A DNA stretch of 64,000 nucleotides from positions 372,001-436,000 of the forward strand of contig CAJNOI010000059.1 of the NCBI GenBank assembly GCA_905250115.1. The letters run 5' to 3'. Below are positions 27,135-38,998 of this stretch, one piece after another. This DNA comes from Adineta steineri (lineage: Eukaryota; Rotifera; Eurotatoria; Adinetida; Adinetidae). A program made the translations under genes and the position numbers. The notes under the pieces are model-generated. The model saw only the letters and a list, made by a program, of their open reading frames with translations. It did no database searches and was not told the DNA's origin. Positions within the stretch are counted from its first letter, which is position 1. Each line of letters opens with the position of its first letter.

Positions 27135-29383
27135 ATGTCGCTTGATTTTGAATACGGTATTAATACAGGAAATCGTTTCCTAAGTTTCGTTGGTCATGAT
27201 GAAGATCCTGATGAATTTCTTGCTGGACAAGTTCAACCAGAAGAAAAAACCAAAAAATCTACAAAAGATTCGAAATCAGTAACTAGTACATCAGCGAAAA
27301 AACCAACTAGTAAAACAACAACAACAACAGCTAGTACAGCAAATGTTAGCAATCAAGCAACAAGAACAAATAAAGAAAATTTAACTGGAAAATCAACAAA
27401 TAATGATCAAAGAAGACAACAATCAAATGTTTTAGGTGATAATAACAATCAACAAACTCGTGTTGACAGTGGACGTGGTAATATACAAAAACATTTAATT
27501 GATATTTATTAATTTATTTTTATTTAGGTGGTGGCCGTGGTTTTCGTGGAAGAGGTGGTAGTGCTGGTCAAGATCGACCTGCATATGAAGGTGGTCATCG
27601 TGGTGGTGGACCACAACGTACACCACGTTATAATAAATTTGAAGGACAACAACCAAGAAATGAAACAGGTGGTTTTGAACAAGGTGCTGGTGGTTGGGGA
27701 AACGAAGCAGGAAATGATAATCAAACACATGGTGGTTATCGCGGTCGTGGTCGCGGTAGTGGACGTGGAAATTATATGAATCAAAATTATGAAGGAGGCC
27801 GAGGCGGTGGTCGAGGCCGTGGTCGTGGTGGACGTGGTAATTATGGAAACCGAAGTTTTGAAGAAGGTTCACAACAACAACAACAACAACCACATGAACA
27901 ACAACAACAAACACAAGAAGGCAGTGGATGGCAAAAAGATACCGAGTATGTAACAAATTAAATTTTATAGAAGAAATTTTCTATTATAAATCAAAATTGT
28001 TTTTTCATAGATCAAATTTTGACAATACTCGCTCTCAACCAGCTAGAACAAGTGGTCAAGAATTCGATAATGATGCAACACTACAAGAACGACCATTTGA
28101 AGCTGATCATACACGTCGGGGTGGTCGTGGACCTTTTCGTGGTCGAACATTTCATAGTAATCGTTATTATGGTGGTGGTGATCATCAAAATCAATACGAA
28201 GGTGATCAAAGTAATAATGAATACCGACAAAACCGTCGTCAACATGATCGTCAACCACGTACAAATGTTTCGTGAGTTATAAAAAACAACTTTTGTTTTT
28301 TATCTATAAAATGTTCATTTTTTTTTAAATAGAGGTGTTAAACCTATTGAGAAAAAAGATGGTGAAGGTGCCCATAACTGGGGTAATCCAGCTGAAATTC
28401 CTGATGAAGAAAATCCAGTAGCTGAGTAAGAATAATTTGCAATAATACTTTGAAAAAAATAATTTAATTTTATAGTGAAACAGCTGAAACAACAGGTCAA
28501 GCATCAGCAGCACCAAAAGCTTGGGCAGATCAAGTTGATGAAGCTGAAAAGCAAATGACATTAGATGAATATAAAAAACAATTAGAAGAAAAAAAACGAG
28601 CACAACAAGAAAAAATACCACAATTTAACAGACGTACTGCAGGCGAAGGTGAAGATTCAAGTAAATGGGGAAATTTTCAACATGAATATCGAAAGAAAAA
28701 TGATGGTGAATCTGATGAGGAATTAGAAGAAGGAAGTGGCGCTGAAGGTTAGTTTATTCAAAATCAATCGATTAAAATCTTAATAGAATTATTTACTTAG
28801 AAGGTGAAAGTGAAGAAGAAGGTGAAGAAGAACAAATTAGTGGAAAGAAAAAAGTTATTACAATTCCACTTCGTTTTGCACCTATTGATATTCCACGTGG
28901 TGGTCCATTTGGTTCAAGAGGAGGATCACGTCGTGGTGGTGGTGGTGCTGGTCGTGGACAATTCCGTGATCGACCATATCGTGAGGATCGACCATATCGC
29001 GATGATCAACCAAGAGGTATATAAAAATTTAAATTTGTACTTTAAAATTTTATAATTTCAAAAACAAAATCGATTTTAGCTACGTCTCCAAGTCAACAAC
29101 AATCGCCAGTATCTCAACAAGCCGGTGAATATCAAAATGATGAACAACACCAACACCAACAATCAAGACCATATCGTGGTGGTCCTAGTAAGTAGACAAT
29201 CATTTCAATAATTGACAAATATCTATATGTCTATTAGGACAAGGATCTGGTCGTGGTGAATATCGTCGATCATATGGAAATTCTGCTCGTGGTTCACGCG
29301 GTGGTTATGATCGTTCTCAGGCCAACCCCAGTACACCTAACTTTAACAATGCGGTTGATTTTCCCACCCTTCCAAAACAATAA
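27135..29383 (+). CDS. SERBP1: SERBP1/HABP4-family mRNA- and ribosome-binding protein
   Basis: Eight exons: 27135-27477, 27528-27945, 28011-28271, 28333-28425, 28476-28747, 28801-29016, 29080-29187, 29238-29383; 618 residues (human SERBP1 about 408). Family members bind mRNA and sit in the mRNA channel of dormant ribosomes. Seen: N-terminal YGINTGNRFLSFVGHDEDP like the family start, long RGG/GR-rich blocks in exons 2, 3 and 6, the central GAHNWGNPAEIPDEE motif, MTLDEYKKQLEEKK (family MTLDEW), and the C-terminal VDFPTLPK like the vertebrate EAFPALA end. The start at 27135 was preferred over the upstream ATG at 27093 because family homology begins there. RGG arginines are probable methylation sites (inference). 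The extra length is low-complexity Q/R/G sequence. Confidence 0.93.
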
Positions 29384-31857
29384 GATTATCTAATGAATTC
29401 TATTCTTGCACTAATTATTCGAACATTCATATTCTCTATTATTATTATTATTATTATTATTGAAAACAAAAAGCGTGTCGCACATAATCTAGAACAGTCT
29501 TGCATGAGTGTTATTGTTTGTTTGTTTTTTTTCGCATGTGTGTGTGTTTGTGTGATGTTTAGGAACCTGGTGAATGGCTCGATTCGTATATGTAGAAAAA
29601 CAGACTGCGTTTTTTTTCTTGTTTGTTAAGATATTAATTCAACAATTTTCATAGGCATTTCATTCTTCTTTTTCTTTTACTGTTGTTATTTTTGTTATAT
29701 TGCATTTCTGCAAATGTGACGTCTTTTCTGTTTTGTTGATGTTGTTGTTTTTCTTTCTCTTTCATTGTTGCGACAAAAACATATAGGTTGTCACTATAGC
29801 GGTAACAAACTTTCGTTTTTGTTCTTTTTTTTTCTTCCTTCATTTTTGATACGGTTTTTTTTTCGTCTTGCCACTAACTGTAGAACATTAACTCATGCAT
29901 ATGAAAAACAAAATCAGACTTTTTTTTCTTTCTCGTTTCTCTCTTTTTCTTTATATTCAATTGTTTTTCCTGTTTATCACAGGTATTATGTGCATCTTTC
30001 CTTTTTCCGCTGCCGTTTGCGTGTGTATTGCTGCTGTTCGTTCTCTTTTTTTTTTTAACTAAATACGAAAACCAAACATGATGTCTTTAGGGAATATTTG
30101 ATTGGCCCATGATGATTCGAAATACCAATCAAGCTCAACAGTCATGAATAATATTATGTTGAGAAGGTACCGAAGCTGAGGCATGTGTTGATAAGATACT
30201 TTTATAGGTTGATTAATTAGAAAAATTCAGTAGAATTATACTGATTTATTATTTCATATGATGATATATTCAAAGTAGAATGAGATGTATGCTATATATA
30301 AATATTAGAATTACCAAAAACAATACTATTTACATGATGTCTCAAGAGAAAACATTCTCTGTTTTATATACAAAGATATTTTGTTACAGACTAGTGTCTT
30401 ATAATGCACTGTGAATGTTATTAGATCGACAAGTTTTAGTTACATGTCTATGAATAAATTCCATATAAAAGATTAGAGCAAAAAAACACAATAAAAAAGC
30501 TATATTTATTCAGAACTATATAAAAACAAGGAAGTCACAACTGCAACGTAAATATTTGAAATAAAATCCACTTTGTATCAATACAATTTTTGTAAATAAA
30601 GAATTAATAGCTTGGTGTGGAAAATTATATGTAACTATTTTTATCTTGGACTCGCAAGGACTTTGTGTCTCGTTGAAATAACATACGATTATCGTATTAT
30701 ATAGACAATTGATTTGTAACTAATGACATATATATATATATATAATTGACACTTCTTACTAAAAATAGTTCGTTGGTATTTCCATTATTTTACTAAGGAA
30801 AAAAAACTTACAAATAAGTATTGTTTTATTAACCTATTCTAATTTAAGTAATGATCGTTCTATTAAATTTTTAGATATCTCATGAAGTACACTGAGAAGC
30901 TTCAAAATAGTGTTAATGTCATCACGTATATGCTCACATTAATCTTTTGTATCATAATACATGTTTATCCATTCGATTATAATTGTTAATGATAGATATG
31001 AATAGCACTCGATTAAAAACGCATTCTTAACTCTGAACTATATTTTTCTTCTTCTCACCAATCATGTCAAAACGAATTATTATTTCCTTAAGGCGATATC
31101 ATCCATCACTTATATTATATATGTTCAGCCTATTTCCTTGTCATATATGCATTATTGCTTACATAAGTATGTCGATTTTATTTCGATATTTCCTTACGGC
31201 TATGAATTTATCTGATATCTATTTAACAAAAAACAATGCGTAGTCTTTTATTATATATTCACACAGATACTCATTATAAAACAAAAATCACATTTTTTAT
31301 GAATAATTCTTTTATATAAAAGTACAGGTAAGATATTTTTATCATTTTAGATCAGACTTTATCTACGTGTCAATATTTTCCCTATAAAATTATACATCAG
31401 ATTATTTGAGACATGTACTGACATCTTTTGTGGTTTGTCAAAATTCTATTGAAATCTTCTTTCTCTTTCAAATAAACTTCAACTGAAGTTATAGATTTCG
31501 AATTTGAAATATGTTTTCATTGATTTTTTGATACAAGAATCGAATTCGAACTTTTATATTGGTTCATCTTGCATTCTTTCTTCTTCAATATTCTTTGTAT
31601 GAAAAAACAATGCCCACCCATTGAGCATTCATTCTCATATAACACCGCTCAATACGGTACAAATTGATGAACATAGTGTTCTGTTTTGTTGATGAGTAAC
31701 GGAAAAAGAAAGAAAAGTGTATTATCATTTTTTCTTTTTACATCACGTTTTCGTTTCAATAAAATCTTCTAGTATATATATATATTTCAATTGATTTTGT
31801 TTTTTTAGATCTGTAATCTAGTCATTTTCTTTTGTTGTATTTATTTCTTTTATCAAA
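29384..31857. other. SERBP1 3' region and intergenic, no gene recognised
   Basis: Starts with an (ATT)n tract near 29437-29461 and T-rich sequence, then AT-rich DNA with a (TA)n run near 30728-30744. Short frames (for example 29765-30058) are translations of T-runs. The last 50 nt hold a TTTTTTTAG acceptor (AG 31807-31808) likely used by FZR1. Confidence 0.55.
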
Positions 31858-33528
31858 ATGGATGCTCAATTTGAGCGTCGTCTTCTTCTTTCAATGAATG
31901 GACAAAATTCATCATCATCATCCTATACAAGTCCAATACAATCTCCTATTAAAACAAGTGATCGATACATTCCACTTCGATCGTCTCTTTCAGCATCCAA
32001 TCTTCATTATCAAATAAATACTTCTTTATCACCACATAAAAAACCACAATGTTCATCAACAACAACATCACCAATTAAAAAACATAAAAATGAACAAACG
32101 GAAATAGGCCTTAGTACAGGTATTACAGGAAGTGAACCTGATTTAGCTGTTTATAAACAATTATTACAAAATACTCTATTAAATACAAATATTGACTCTA
32201 TACTTAAAATATCTGATACACAAAATATAAATTCCGATGATATGAAAACAGTAACAACACCAAAAAAATCTTCGATTAGTAAAGAAAATTGTTCAATGTT
32301 TCGTTATTCTGAACGTCAAGAAAATCTTTCATGTCAATCAAATTTAATTACTAAACAACATTTCAATCGATCACCTATATCAAATGCATCTATACATTTA
32401 CTTTATTCACCAAAAAAAGCAATTCGACATATACCAGAACTTCCATATAAAGTGTTAGATGCACCAGATTTACAAGATGACTTCTATTTAAATTTAGTCG
32501 ACTGGTCTTCATCAAATATTCTTAGTGTTGCCTTAGGTCCATGTGTGTATTTACATAATGCTCAAACAAATAGTGTTCAATTGTTATGTGATTTAACTCA
32601 TACACAATTACCTGTACCGAATAATAATCAAGTGAATATTGTCGGTTCCGATATAGTCACATCAGTACATTGGTCAGATTGGTCGAATATATTAGCTATT
32701 GGTAAGTTATTTACTAATTCAGAATTTGTACCCATCTATGTTTTTGTGTTGATTATTATTTATGAAAAAATTAATTTTAATCTAGGTACACAACGTGGTC
32801 ATGTACATATCTATGATGTAACAACTCGAAAACGTATACAATCAATATGTAAACATACAAATCGTGTTGGTGTACTTGCTTGGAATGAATGGTCTTTGAG
32901 TTCTGGTTCCCGTGATCGATCAATTTTAGAACATGATATACGTCAACAGTCTACTGTTCATACATTCCTTGGTCATAAACAAGAAGTTTGTGGTCTTAAA
33001 TGGTCACCGGATAAATCTATCTTAGCCAGTGGTGGAAATGATAATCAATTATTTCTTTGGTCGAAAAGTCAATCAATACAACCATTACATACATTCAATG
33101 ATCATACAGCTGCTGTGAAAGCTATAGCATGGTCATCACATCAACATGGTCTCTTAGCATCTGGTGGTGGTGCAGCCGATCGACATATACGATTTCGTTC
33201 ATCATTAACATGTCAAACATCTAGTATATATGATACAGGTTCCCAAGTATGTCAACTGATTTGGTCAAAGAATTCTCCCGATGAACTTGTTTCAACACAT
33301 GGTGTTGCACAAAATCAAATTATTATTTGGAAATATCCAACAATGCAACCCTTAGCAAAATTATTAGGTCATCAACAACGTGTTCTTTATTTATCAATGA
33401 GTCCAGATGGTGAATCAATTGTAACTGGTTCAGGAGATGAAACACTTCGATTTTGGAATATATTTCCTAAAGCTAGATGTATAAGAAATCCGGATTCAAA
33501 ATTAAATGGACTTTATCGTATGCGATAG
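31858..33528 (+). CDS. FZR1: Fizzy-related/Cdh1 activator of the anaphase-promoting complex
   Basis: Two exons, 31858-32701 and 32786-33528; 528 residues spliced. Co-activator that binds APC/C and recruits D-box and KEN-box substrates in late mitosis and G1. Seen: N-terminal MDAQFERRLL, the C-box DRYIPLR at residues 35-41, KVLDAPDLQDDFYLNLVDWS leading into a seven-blade WD40 propeller, and LSSGSRDRSIL and GDETLRFWN within it. The C-terminus ends Met-Arg instead of the Ile-Arg tail that docks on APC3. In one blade the family Trp (DRCIRFW) reads Arg (DRHIRFR). The 84-nt intron is a multiple of three and stop-free, so an unspliced transcript would still be open (556 residues). AATAAA at 33764-33769. 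Confidence 0.94.
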   Translation: MDAQFERRLLLSMNGQNSSSSSYTSPIQSPIKTSDRYIPLRSSLSASNLHYQINTSLSPHKKPQCSSTTTSPIKKHKNEQTEIGLSTGITGSEPDLAVYKQLLQNTLLNTNIDSILKISDTQNINSDDMKTVTTPKKSSISKENCSMFRYSERQENLSCQSNLITKQHFNRSPISNASIHLLYSPKKAIRHIPELPYKVLDAPDLQDDFYLNLVDWSSSNILSVALGPCVYLHNAQTNSVQLLCDLTHTQLPVPNNNQVNIVGSDIVTSVHWSDWSNILAIGKLFTNSEFVPIYVFVLIIIYEKINFNLGTQRGHVHIYDVTTRKRIQSICKHTNRVGVLAWNEWSLSSGSRDRSILEHDIRQQSTVHTFLGHKQEVCGLKWSPDKSILASGGNDNQLFLWSKSQSIQPLHTFNDHTAAVKAIAWSSHQHGLLASGGGAADRHIRFRSSLTCQTSSIYDTGSQVCQLIWSKNSPDELVSTHGVAQNQIIIWKYPTMQPLAKLLGHQQRVLYLSMSPDGESIVTGSGDETLRFWNIFPKARCIRNPDSKLNGLYRMR

Positions 33529-35710
33529 TTTATTTTTCTTACATGTAAATTAATTTATCACTCTTCTTAATTTATTCATCGAAGTATTATGTCGTGATAC
33601 GCCATATATTGTCTGATAATCGGTTTTTTTTGTTATTATACAAAAGTCTCATGTATTTCTTGTTCTTTGTTATTGTTTTCCGACTTTGTTAAATAATTCG
33701 TACGTTTACAATAGTCAAATTATAAAATAATAATCATATCTGATATAATAAGTCAGATAGACAAATAAAAATGTTTTTATAAAATGAATTCATCTAGTAT
33801 TTGAAGAAATAGTTAACATTTAGGTACAATTATGATTCATTTGAATTTAAGATGACTCATAACAATACAATGTACTTTTTACATGCAATCGTATTTATAA
33901 ATAGAATACATCAGTTATAAAAACCCTTGAATCTTCTTTCTCACTAATATAATAACAGACTAAAAGTTCATCTTAGATTATGAGGTTTAATCAGTCAATC
34001 ATCAAATATATTAGCATCGATGATCATGCCATATGATAATTTTCATGTGTGTGGAATAATAACACGTGCTGACGTAATCGTACAAAAGAATTATCTTGTA
34101 CAAAGAAGATTTGTTAATCAGATTCGATACAATACTTTACTAGATCTATTGGAAGGAAAAGATAGTTTTATATGCTGTTTTGATTTAAATCTAAAATTCA
34201 TACAGATTTCAAATGGATAAGTTAAAAATGTATCTTATTATTCTATTTAAAATAGATTGTAAATTTAAACTTTTTATATTACAATACTTGCTATTATTTC
34301 AATGAGCAACGCATCGACAAATAAAGTAATATCAATAAATAATAAAATCGTCTTTTGACATAACAGTTATATCGAATTTGTTGTTTCACTCTCTCTCCCT
34401 TGTCTTTCTTTTCAAGTATATTTACATTCACATAAAAAAGCCTCACAAAGGCTTCATGACATATATATAAGAGGAAAAAAAACGAATATTGTAGTTAATT
34501 TCTGTCTTTACATCTCATATAAATGTATAATATTAAATACATGTATATTTCGCTTTATGCTTAAAATATAACACTCAAGGTAATCATATTCCTACTTATT
34601 GATTCTTGTCATTGACTGTGAATAAAAACGAATAGTTAACATATTTGTACTTTTCGTTAATTATAACTTTTTTTTCGTTCGTTTTTCAAAATATATGTAG
34701 TTAATATAGAATGTATTAAAAAATAACAAATAGAAAAGATTACATATTTCTTGGCTTTTTTTGCTTTGTCTGTGTCAATTTATAATCAAATGGAAAAAAA
34801 AAGAAATGATCGAGATAACATAGAACAGATACTCACACATACAGACGAAAGAAATGCACGAATTGTATTCGTGTAAAAGTCATTTACATCTTTTCTTCGT
34901 TTTTCTTTTTAAACGAGAAAAAAAAATAACAACAAATCAATTGTCTATATGGCAGCTATCGATCTATCGTAAAGTAAGAACGAAATATCGAAAAACAAAA
35001 AAAGAAGAAAGGATAAAATTGGCTTTTTTTATCAGGTAAGTTCTACATGTATACACAAAAAAATAACGTATTATAATAACTATTAATCAGCTGAAAACGA
35101 TCATAGTATATATATGAACAGTAAAATATTTGATTTATTTCAAAGACTAGATTACAAAATGATTAGACAATTTTTCATACGTTTTTATTAATATATATTG
35201 TTTATATAAAGAATCACAAGTTTTTCAAAGAATACGTAAATATAGACTTAGTATGAATAGGTATTTTAGAAGCTATCGAGAGAGAGCATAGCAGTTATTG
35301 ATAATTCAATAAATAAATGGCAAAAAGAACCTGTCCTAGATATAATATTTCTCGACTGCAATACAAGCGAAGATTGACACGTTGATGACTGTATATTGAC
35401 ATTTATCTTATTTAGGCATAAAGATCATTACAGGAAGTTTTTAGATTACATATTTATTTTCAAGTAATTTTTCTCGAATTAATAAAATTTATTTATCAAT
35501 AAATACAATTATTTTAATTATAGAGTAGATTAAATGACAGTTTTTTCCTATCATAAATCAAGTACATTTTTATGTCATAAAATTTAAGTACTGGATTGTT
35601 CGTTTCGTACAAGTGATAAGAAAATCTTAATCGATTAGAATTCTTCAAATTTTTATTCTTTATATGCTAGAACATTTTCTTAGTTTTAGATAAACGAGAA
35701 AAAAAATCAA
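33529..35710. other. Intergenic, no gene recognised
   Basis: AT-rich. A 66-codon plus-strand frame at 34020-34220 has balanced composition but no recognised family and no splice context, so it is not called. A small stem (AAAGCCTC ACAAAG GCTT) near 34437-34454 has no evident role. A TTTTAG acceptor (AG 35688-35689) precedes the next gene. Confidence 0.5.
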
Positions 35711-36547
35711 ATGTCAACGACTGGATTTCCATTGCCTTCTAATTATACAACAACTGAAGAAGGTTTACTACTATCTGCTACAACTACTCTTAATGAAACT
35801 GCTAAGGAATATGATCATAATGGTGCTGCACTTTATATAGCTGTTATACTTATTTGGTATTCAACTGGTTTAGCGATGATGCTATTTCTTCAAGTACGTC
35901 CACGTTCATTGCCACATCAATTTTTATTTGATTCATCGAATTCATCAACAAAAAAATCTCTTCAAACATTATCAACAAATCCATTTACTGGCTATCGAAA
36001 TATTCAAGCTGATAATACAACAAAACAAATACTTAATGAATTAAAAGATCCTGTAACACGGACACGTCTATGGAATATATATTATGCATCAACGGAAAAA
36101 AATAATGAACCACATCCAAAATATAATCAAACAATTACCGCTGATAAAACTACTATTGATCGTATTAATAGAAAACTAGCTGATATACATCGTCTGGATA
36201 CAGTTAATGATGAAAGTCCAATAACAACAAATCCAGTTTCACTAAATAATAATCGATCATCAATATCTGTTGATTCAGCAAAAAATTTTGCTAAACGTCT
36301 TAATTCATTACGTCGTCCAAATGGTGGTACAACACCAAATACTCGACCGCAACTTATGCGAATACATTCTCAAGATGAAACATCATCACCAAATACAACA
36401 CTCGAAATGGAATCACTTGTTACTGGAAAACCATCAACAAGAAATACTTCACGTAAACCAAGTTTATTTTCAAGCCGGTTTACTATCGAAAAAGTATCTG
36501 ATAGTAAAACAATTCCTGATCTTACTAATGAAAACAAACGAGAATAG
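35711..36547 (+). CDS. Unidentified single-pass membrane protein
   Basis: Intronless frame of 278 residues. Short N-terminal region with Asn-X-Thr sites (N11, N28), one hydrophobic segment at about 39-61 (LYIAVILIWYSTGLAMMLFL) followed by Arg-rich sequence, then a long Ser/Thr/Asn-rich, probably cytosolic tail with a recognisable block ILNELKDPVTRTRLWNIYYA at about 107-126. The N-out single-span layout with a basic flank recalls KCNE-type accessory subunits, but I see no diagnostic match and do not assign it. The ATG lies 21 nt after a 3' splice acceptor, supporting this start. Codon use resembles the neighbours. Confidence 0.75.
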   Translation: MSTTGFPLPSNYTTTEEGLLLSATTTLNETAKEYDHNGAALYIAVILIWYSTGLAMMLFLQVRPRSLPHQFLFDSSNSSTKKSLQTLSTNPFTGYRNIQADNTTKQILNELKDPVTRTRLWNIYYASTEKNNEPHPKYNQTITADKTTIDRINRKLADIHRLDTVNDESPITTNPVSLNNNRSSISVDSAKNFAKRLNSLRRPNGGTTPNTRPQLMRIHSQDETSSPNTTLEMESLVTGKPSTRNTSRKPSLFSSRFTIEKVSDSKTIPDLTNENKRE

Positions 36548-38030
36548 AATGTGTATATATTTTTTTTTCATATATGTGAATGTTAATTATCGAAATACCA
36601 GAGAACAATTATCGTATCTCTAGTCAATATTCATTAATGATTAGACTATAACTCTTTCTTTTTTTCTTCTTCTTTCTCTGCATAGATAGATTTCATTGCT
36701 TTATATATAACTGAATATACGTCAAATTATATTAATAAATTAAAATGTTATATAAATATATATATATTTAATAGATTTGTTAAAATTTTGAAATAACAGA
36801 GTTTTAAAATCTGTAGTAGAATGATTTTTTATACATTCAATAAAAGACGCAAGATTTTTTTTTAGACGGAATACTAATGAAATACAATAGACATTTTTCT
36901 TCCACGTTGTAGAACAGCTAATAGGATTAGAAACGTTACTCAAATAATGTTCATCTATATGTGTTGAACAATAATTCTCTAGCATGTTTGCTATAAATTT
37001 CATTAACTAAAAATAGTTAGAAATGTATGGAAGATTTCGACGAATAAGCTGAAGAAAAAAAACACTATTATGATAAATGCTTAATATTAATTTTGCTGTT
37101 TTATCAAATGTTCTACTATAATCATATATATATATATTATTAATATAGACAGAAAAAAAAGAACTTAACCATCACAGTCTCTTGTAATACTTATTTATTA
37201 TTATATAAAAATCCTGATGAAAGTAAGTATAAAATAAAACTACTATTATTTATCTTCAGCATTAAATCATTAGAATAAAAAAAAGGAAGTCAACGACCTT
37301 AATCATTTCCTCATTTGATTCATATAGTTTTTTTTTCTATATTTATTAATAAATATTCATATAGAAAAAAAATTTCTGTTTTACTTTTTCTTCTTGAATT
37401 ATTCTTACTTCTTATTAAATCATATATTTCCGATTTTAAGTATAAAACACTTTGCGTTCAATTATATAGCGTCATATTGAATTATATACCCATCAGAAAT
37501 GGAATCATATTCCACAGGCATAAACATACTTTTCTTATATTAGTCGATGCAAAGCACGAAACAGAACATGAAAAAGAAAAAGAGATAATTAATACTGTGC
37601 AATGTTGACAACAGCACGTTCAGCTAAATACATCGTTGTGCAAAAAAAATCGAGTTGACAACATCGACCGAGAATAACAACAACAGTCGTATTCAGTGAA
37701 TAAGAATGAAAAAGTCATCAGATCGGTGCCCATTAATAATTTTTTTCTTCCACTGAACTGCGTTCATACTCTATAACTAAAATACTGCTCAATAATGAAG
37801 GAAAGCAATAAGAATAGAAAGAAAAGACCTCAGGAAACACTATTGATTTAACAATGTTCATTGAAAATGGCAAAGCCAATAACAATGACATTGACAGAAA
37901 AAAAAAGAACTAGACGAAGAAACAATTCACCAATCCTTTACACATATATATATATATTTATAAAACAAGATTAATGTAAGGTTTGTCTTTCTCTCTCTTT
38001 TTTTATTTCAGAATAAAAAAATATACTAAT
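36548..38030. other. Intergenic, no gene recognised
   Basis: AT-rich sequence with (TA)n runs (36756-36767, 37122-37136, 37944-37957). Frames at 36740-37003 (-) and 37315-37608 (+) look non-coding. Ends with TTTATTTCAG (AG 38010-38011), 19 nt before the C1q gene start. Confidence 0.55.
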
Positions 38031-38998
38031 ATGATGAACTCGTTATTCTTAATCTTCATCATATTTTATCACTTTGATAAATACCAAGTTTTATTAGCAG
38101 AGAATCATCCGTATCGACATTATTCAAGACAACAAAATAATGATAATAGTTATGCTAATGCAACATTAAATAATCCTGATGATGATAGTAACATGTGCCA
38201 TTTATCTGTACGATGTCCAACTCTATCGACAATATGTGAGCAAAAAATTATTCAATTGATTATTTTATCTTTTGTCATTTTTTTCATAGCTCCATATGAT
38301 CGAGACAATCGTAATCGTCGTTTTACCGTTGATACTTTCTTAGCAATGCATGGTCCTCAAGGACCACCTGGCTTACCAGGTCCACCAGGTGGTCTTGGAC
38401 CACGTGGTGCTGTTGGACCACAAGGTAAATAAATAATAATGAACTTAAAATCTATCTATTTCTTTGCTTCAGGAGTTGTTGGTCGATCAAAAGAAACTGT
38501 TCCTGTGGTTGCTTTTGTGGCTTTTCTTCAAAAAATGCTTTCAGTTGAATTGAATCGTTCCGAAACAATTATTTTTGAGAATGCTGATATAAACGAAGGA
38601 AATAATTATAATCCTACAACAGGTATATTTACTGCTGTTCATCGAGGTATTTATAAATTTAGTATGACAATTATGGCACAAATGGATTCAATTGTAAGTT
38701 TAAACTGATTTTATTTTCAAAATATTTCTTATTATTAATACTCTAGGCTACTGTACGTATCGTTCATAATCAAAGAAATATTCTCGGAATGATTCGATGT
38801 GATTGTCGACGTCGTTTTTCACATGTCCGTGGTAATGTTTATGCTGAATTAGATGCAAATGATCAAGTTATGGTCGAAGCACTTGGTGATTCAAATGATT
38901 CTGGACAATCAGCACCTCGTAATAATATTTATGGATATACGTATACACATTTTAGTGGTGCACTTTTATTTTTAACAAATAGTCGAGATTATATTTAA
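38031..38998 (+). CDS. Secreted short-collagen C1q-domain protein
   Basis: Four exons: 38031-38235, 38290-38424, 38473-38693, 38747-38998; 270 residues. Signal peptide-like N-terminus (MMNSLFLIFIIFYHF), a spacer with a CHLSVRC pair, a short collagen run of about eight Gly-X-Y triplets (GPQGPPGLPGPPGGLGPRG and onward), then a C1q/TNF-like globular domain with VPVVAFVAFL at its start, FTAVHRGIYKFSMTIM in the middle, and GYTYTHFSGALLFL at the end. This is the C1QTNF/cerebellin layout, usually a secreted trimer. The ligand cannot be told from sequence. Either of two adjacent ATGs could start; the first is used. Confidence 0.9.

Noticed and set aside
27495..27956. 153-codon minus-strand frame rich in His and Val
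   Set aside because: Exact antisense shadow of the RGG-rich SERBP1 exon 2.
34020..34220. 66-codon plus-strand frame in the FZR1-35711 spacer
   Set aside because: Balanced composition but no recognisable family, flanking splice sites or start context; too short to support.
34437..34454. Small GC stem resembling a terminator or histone 3' hairpin
   Set aside because: Stem too short, no histone gene or downstream element nearby.
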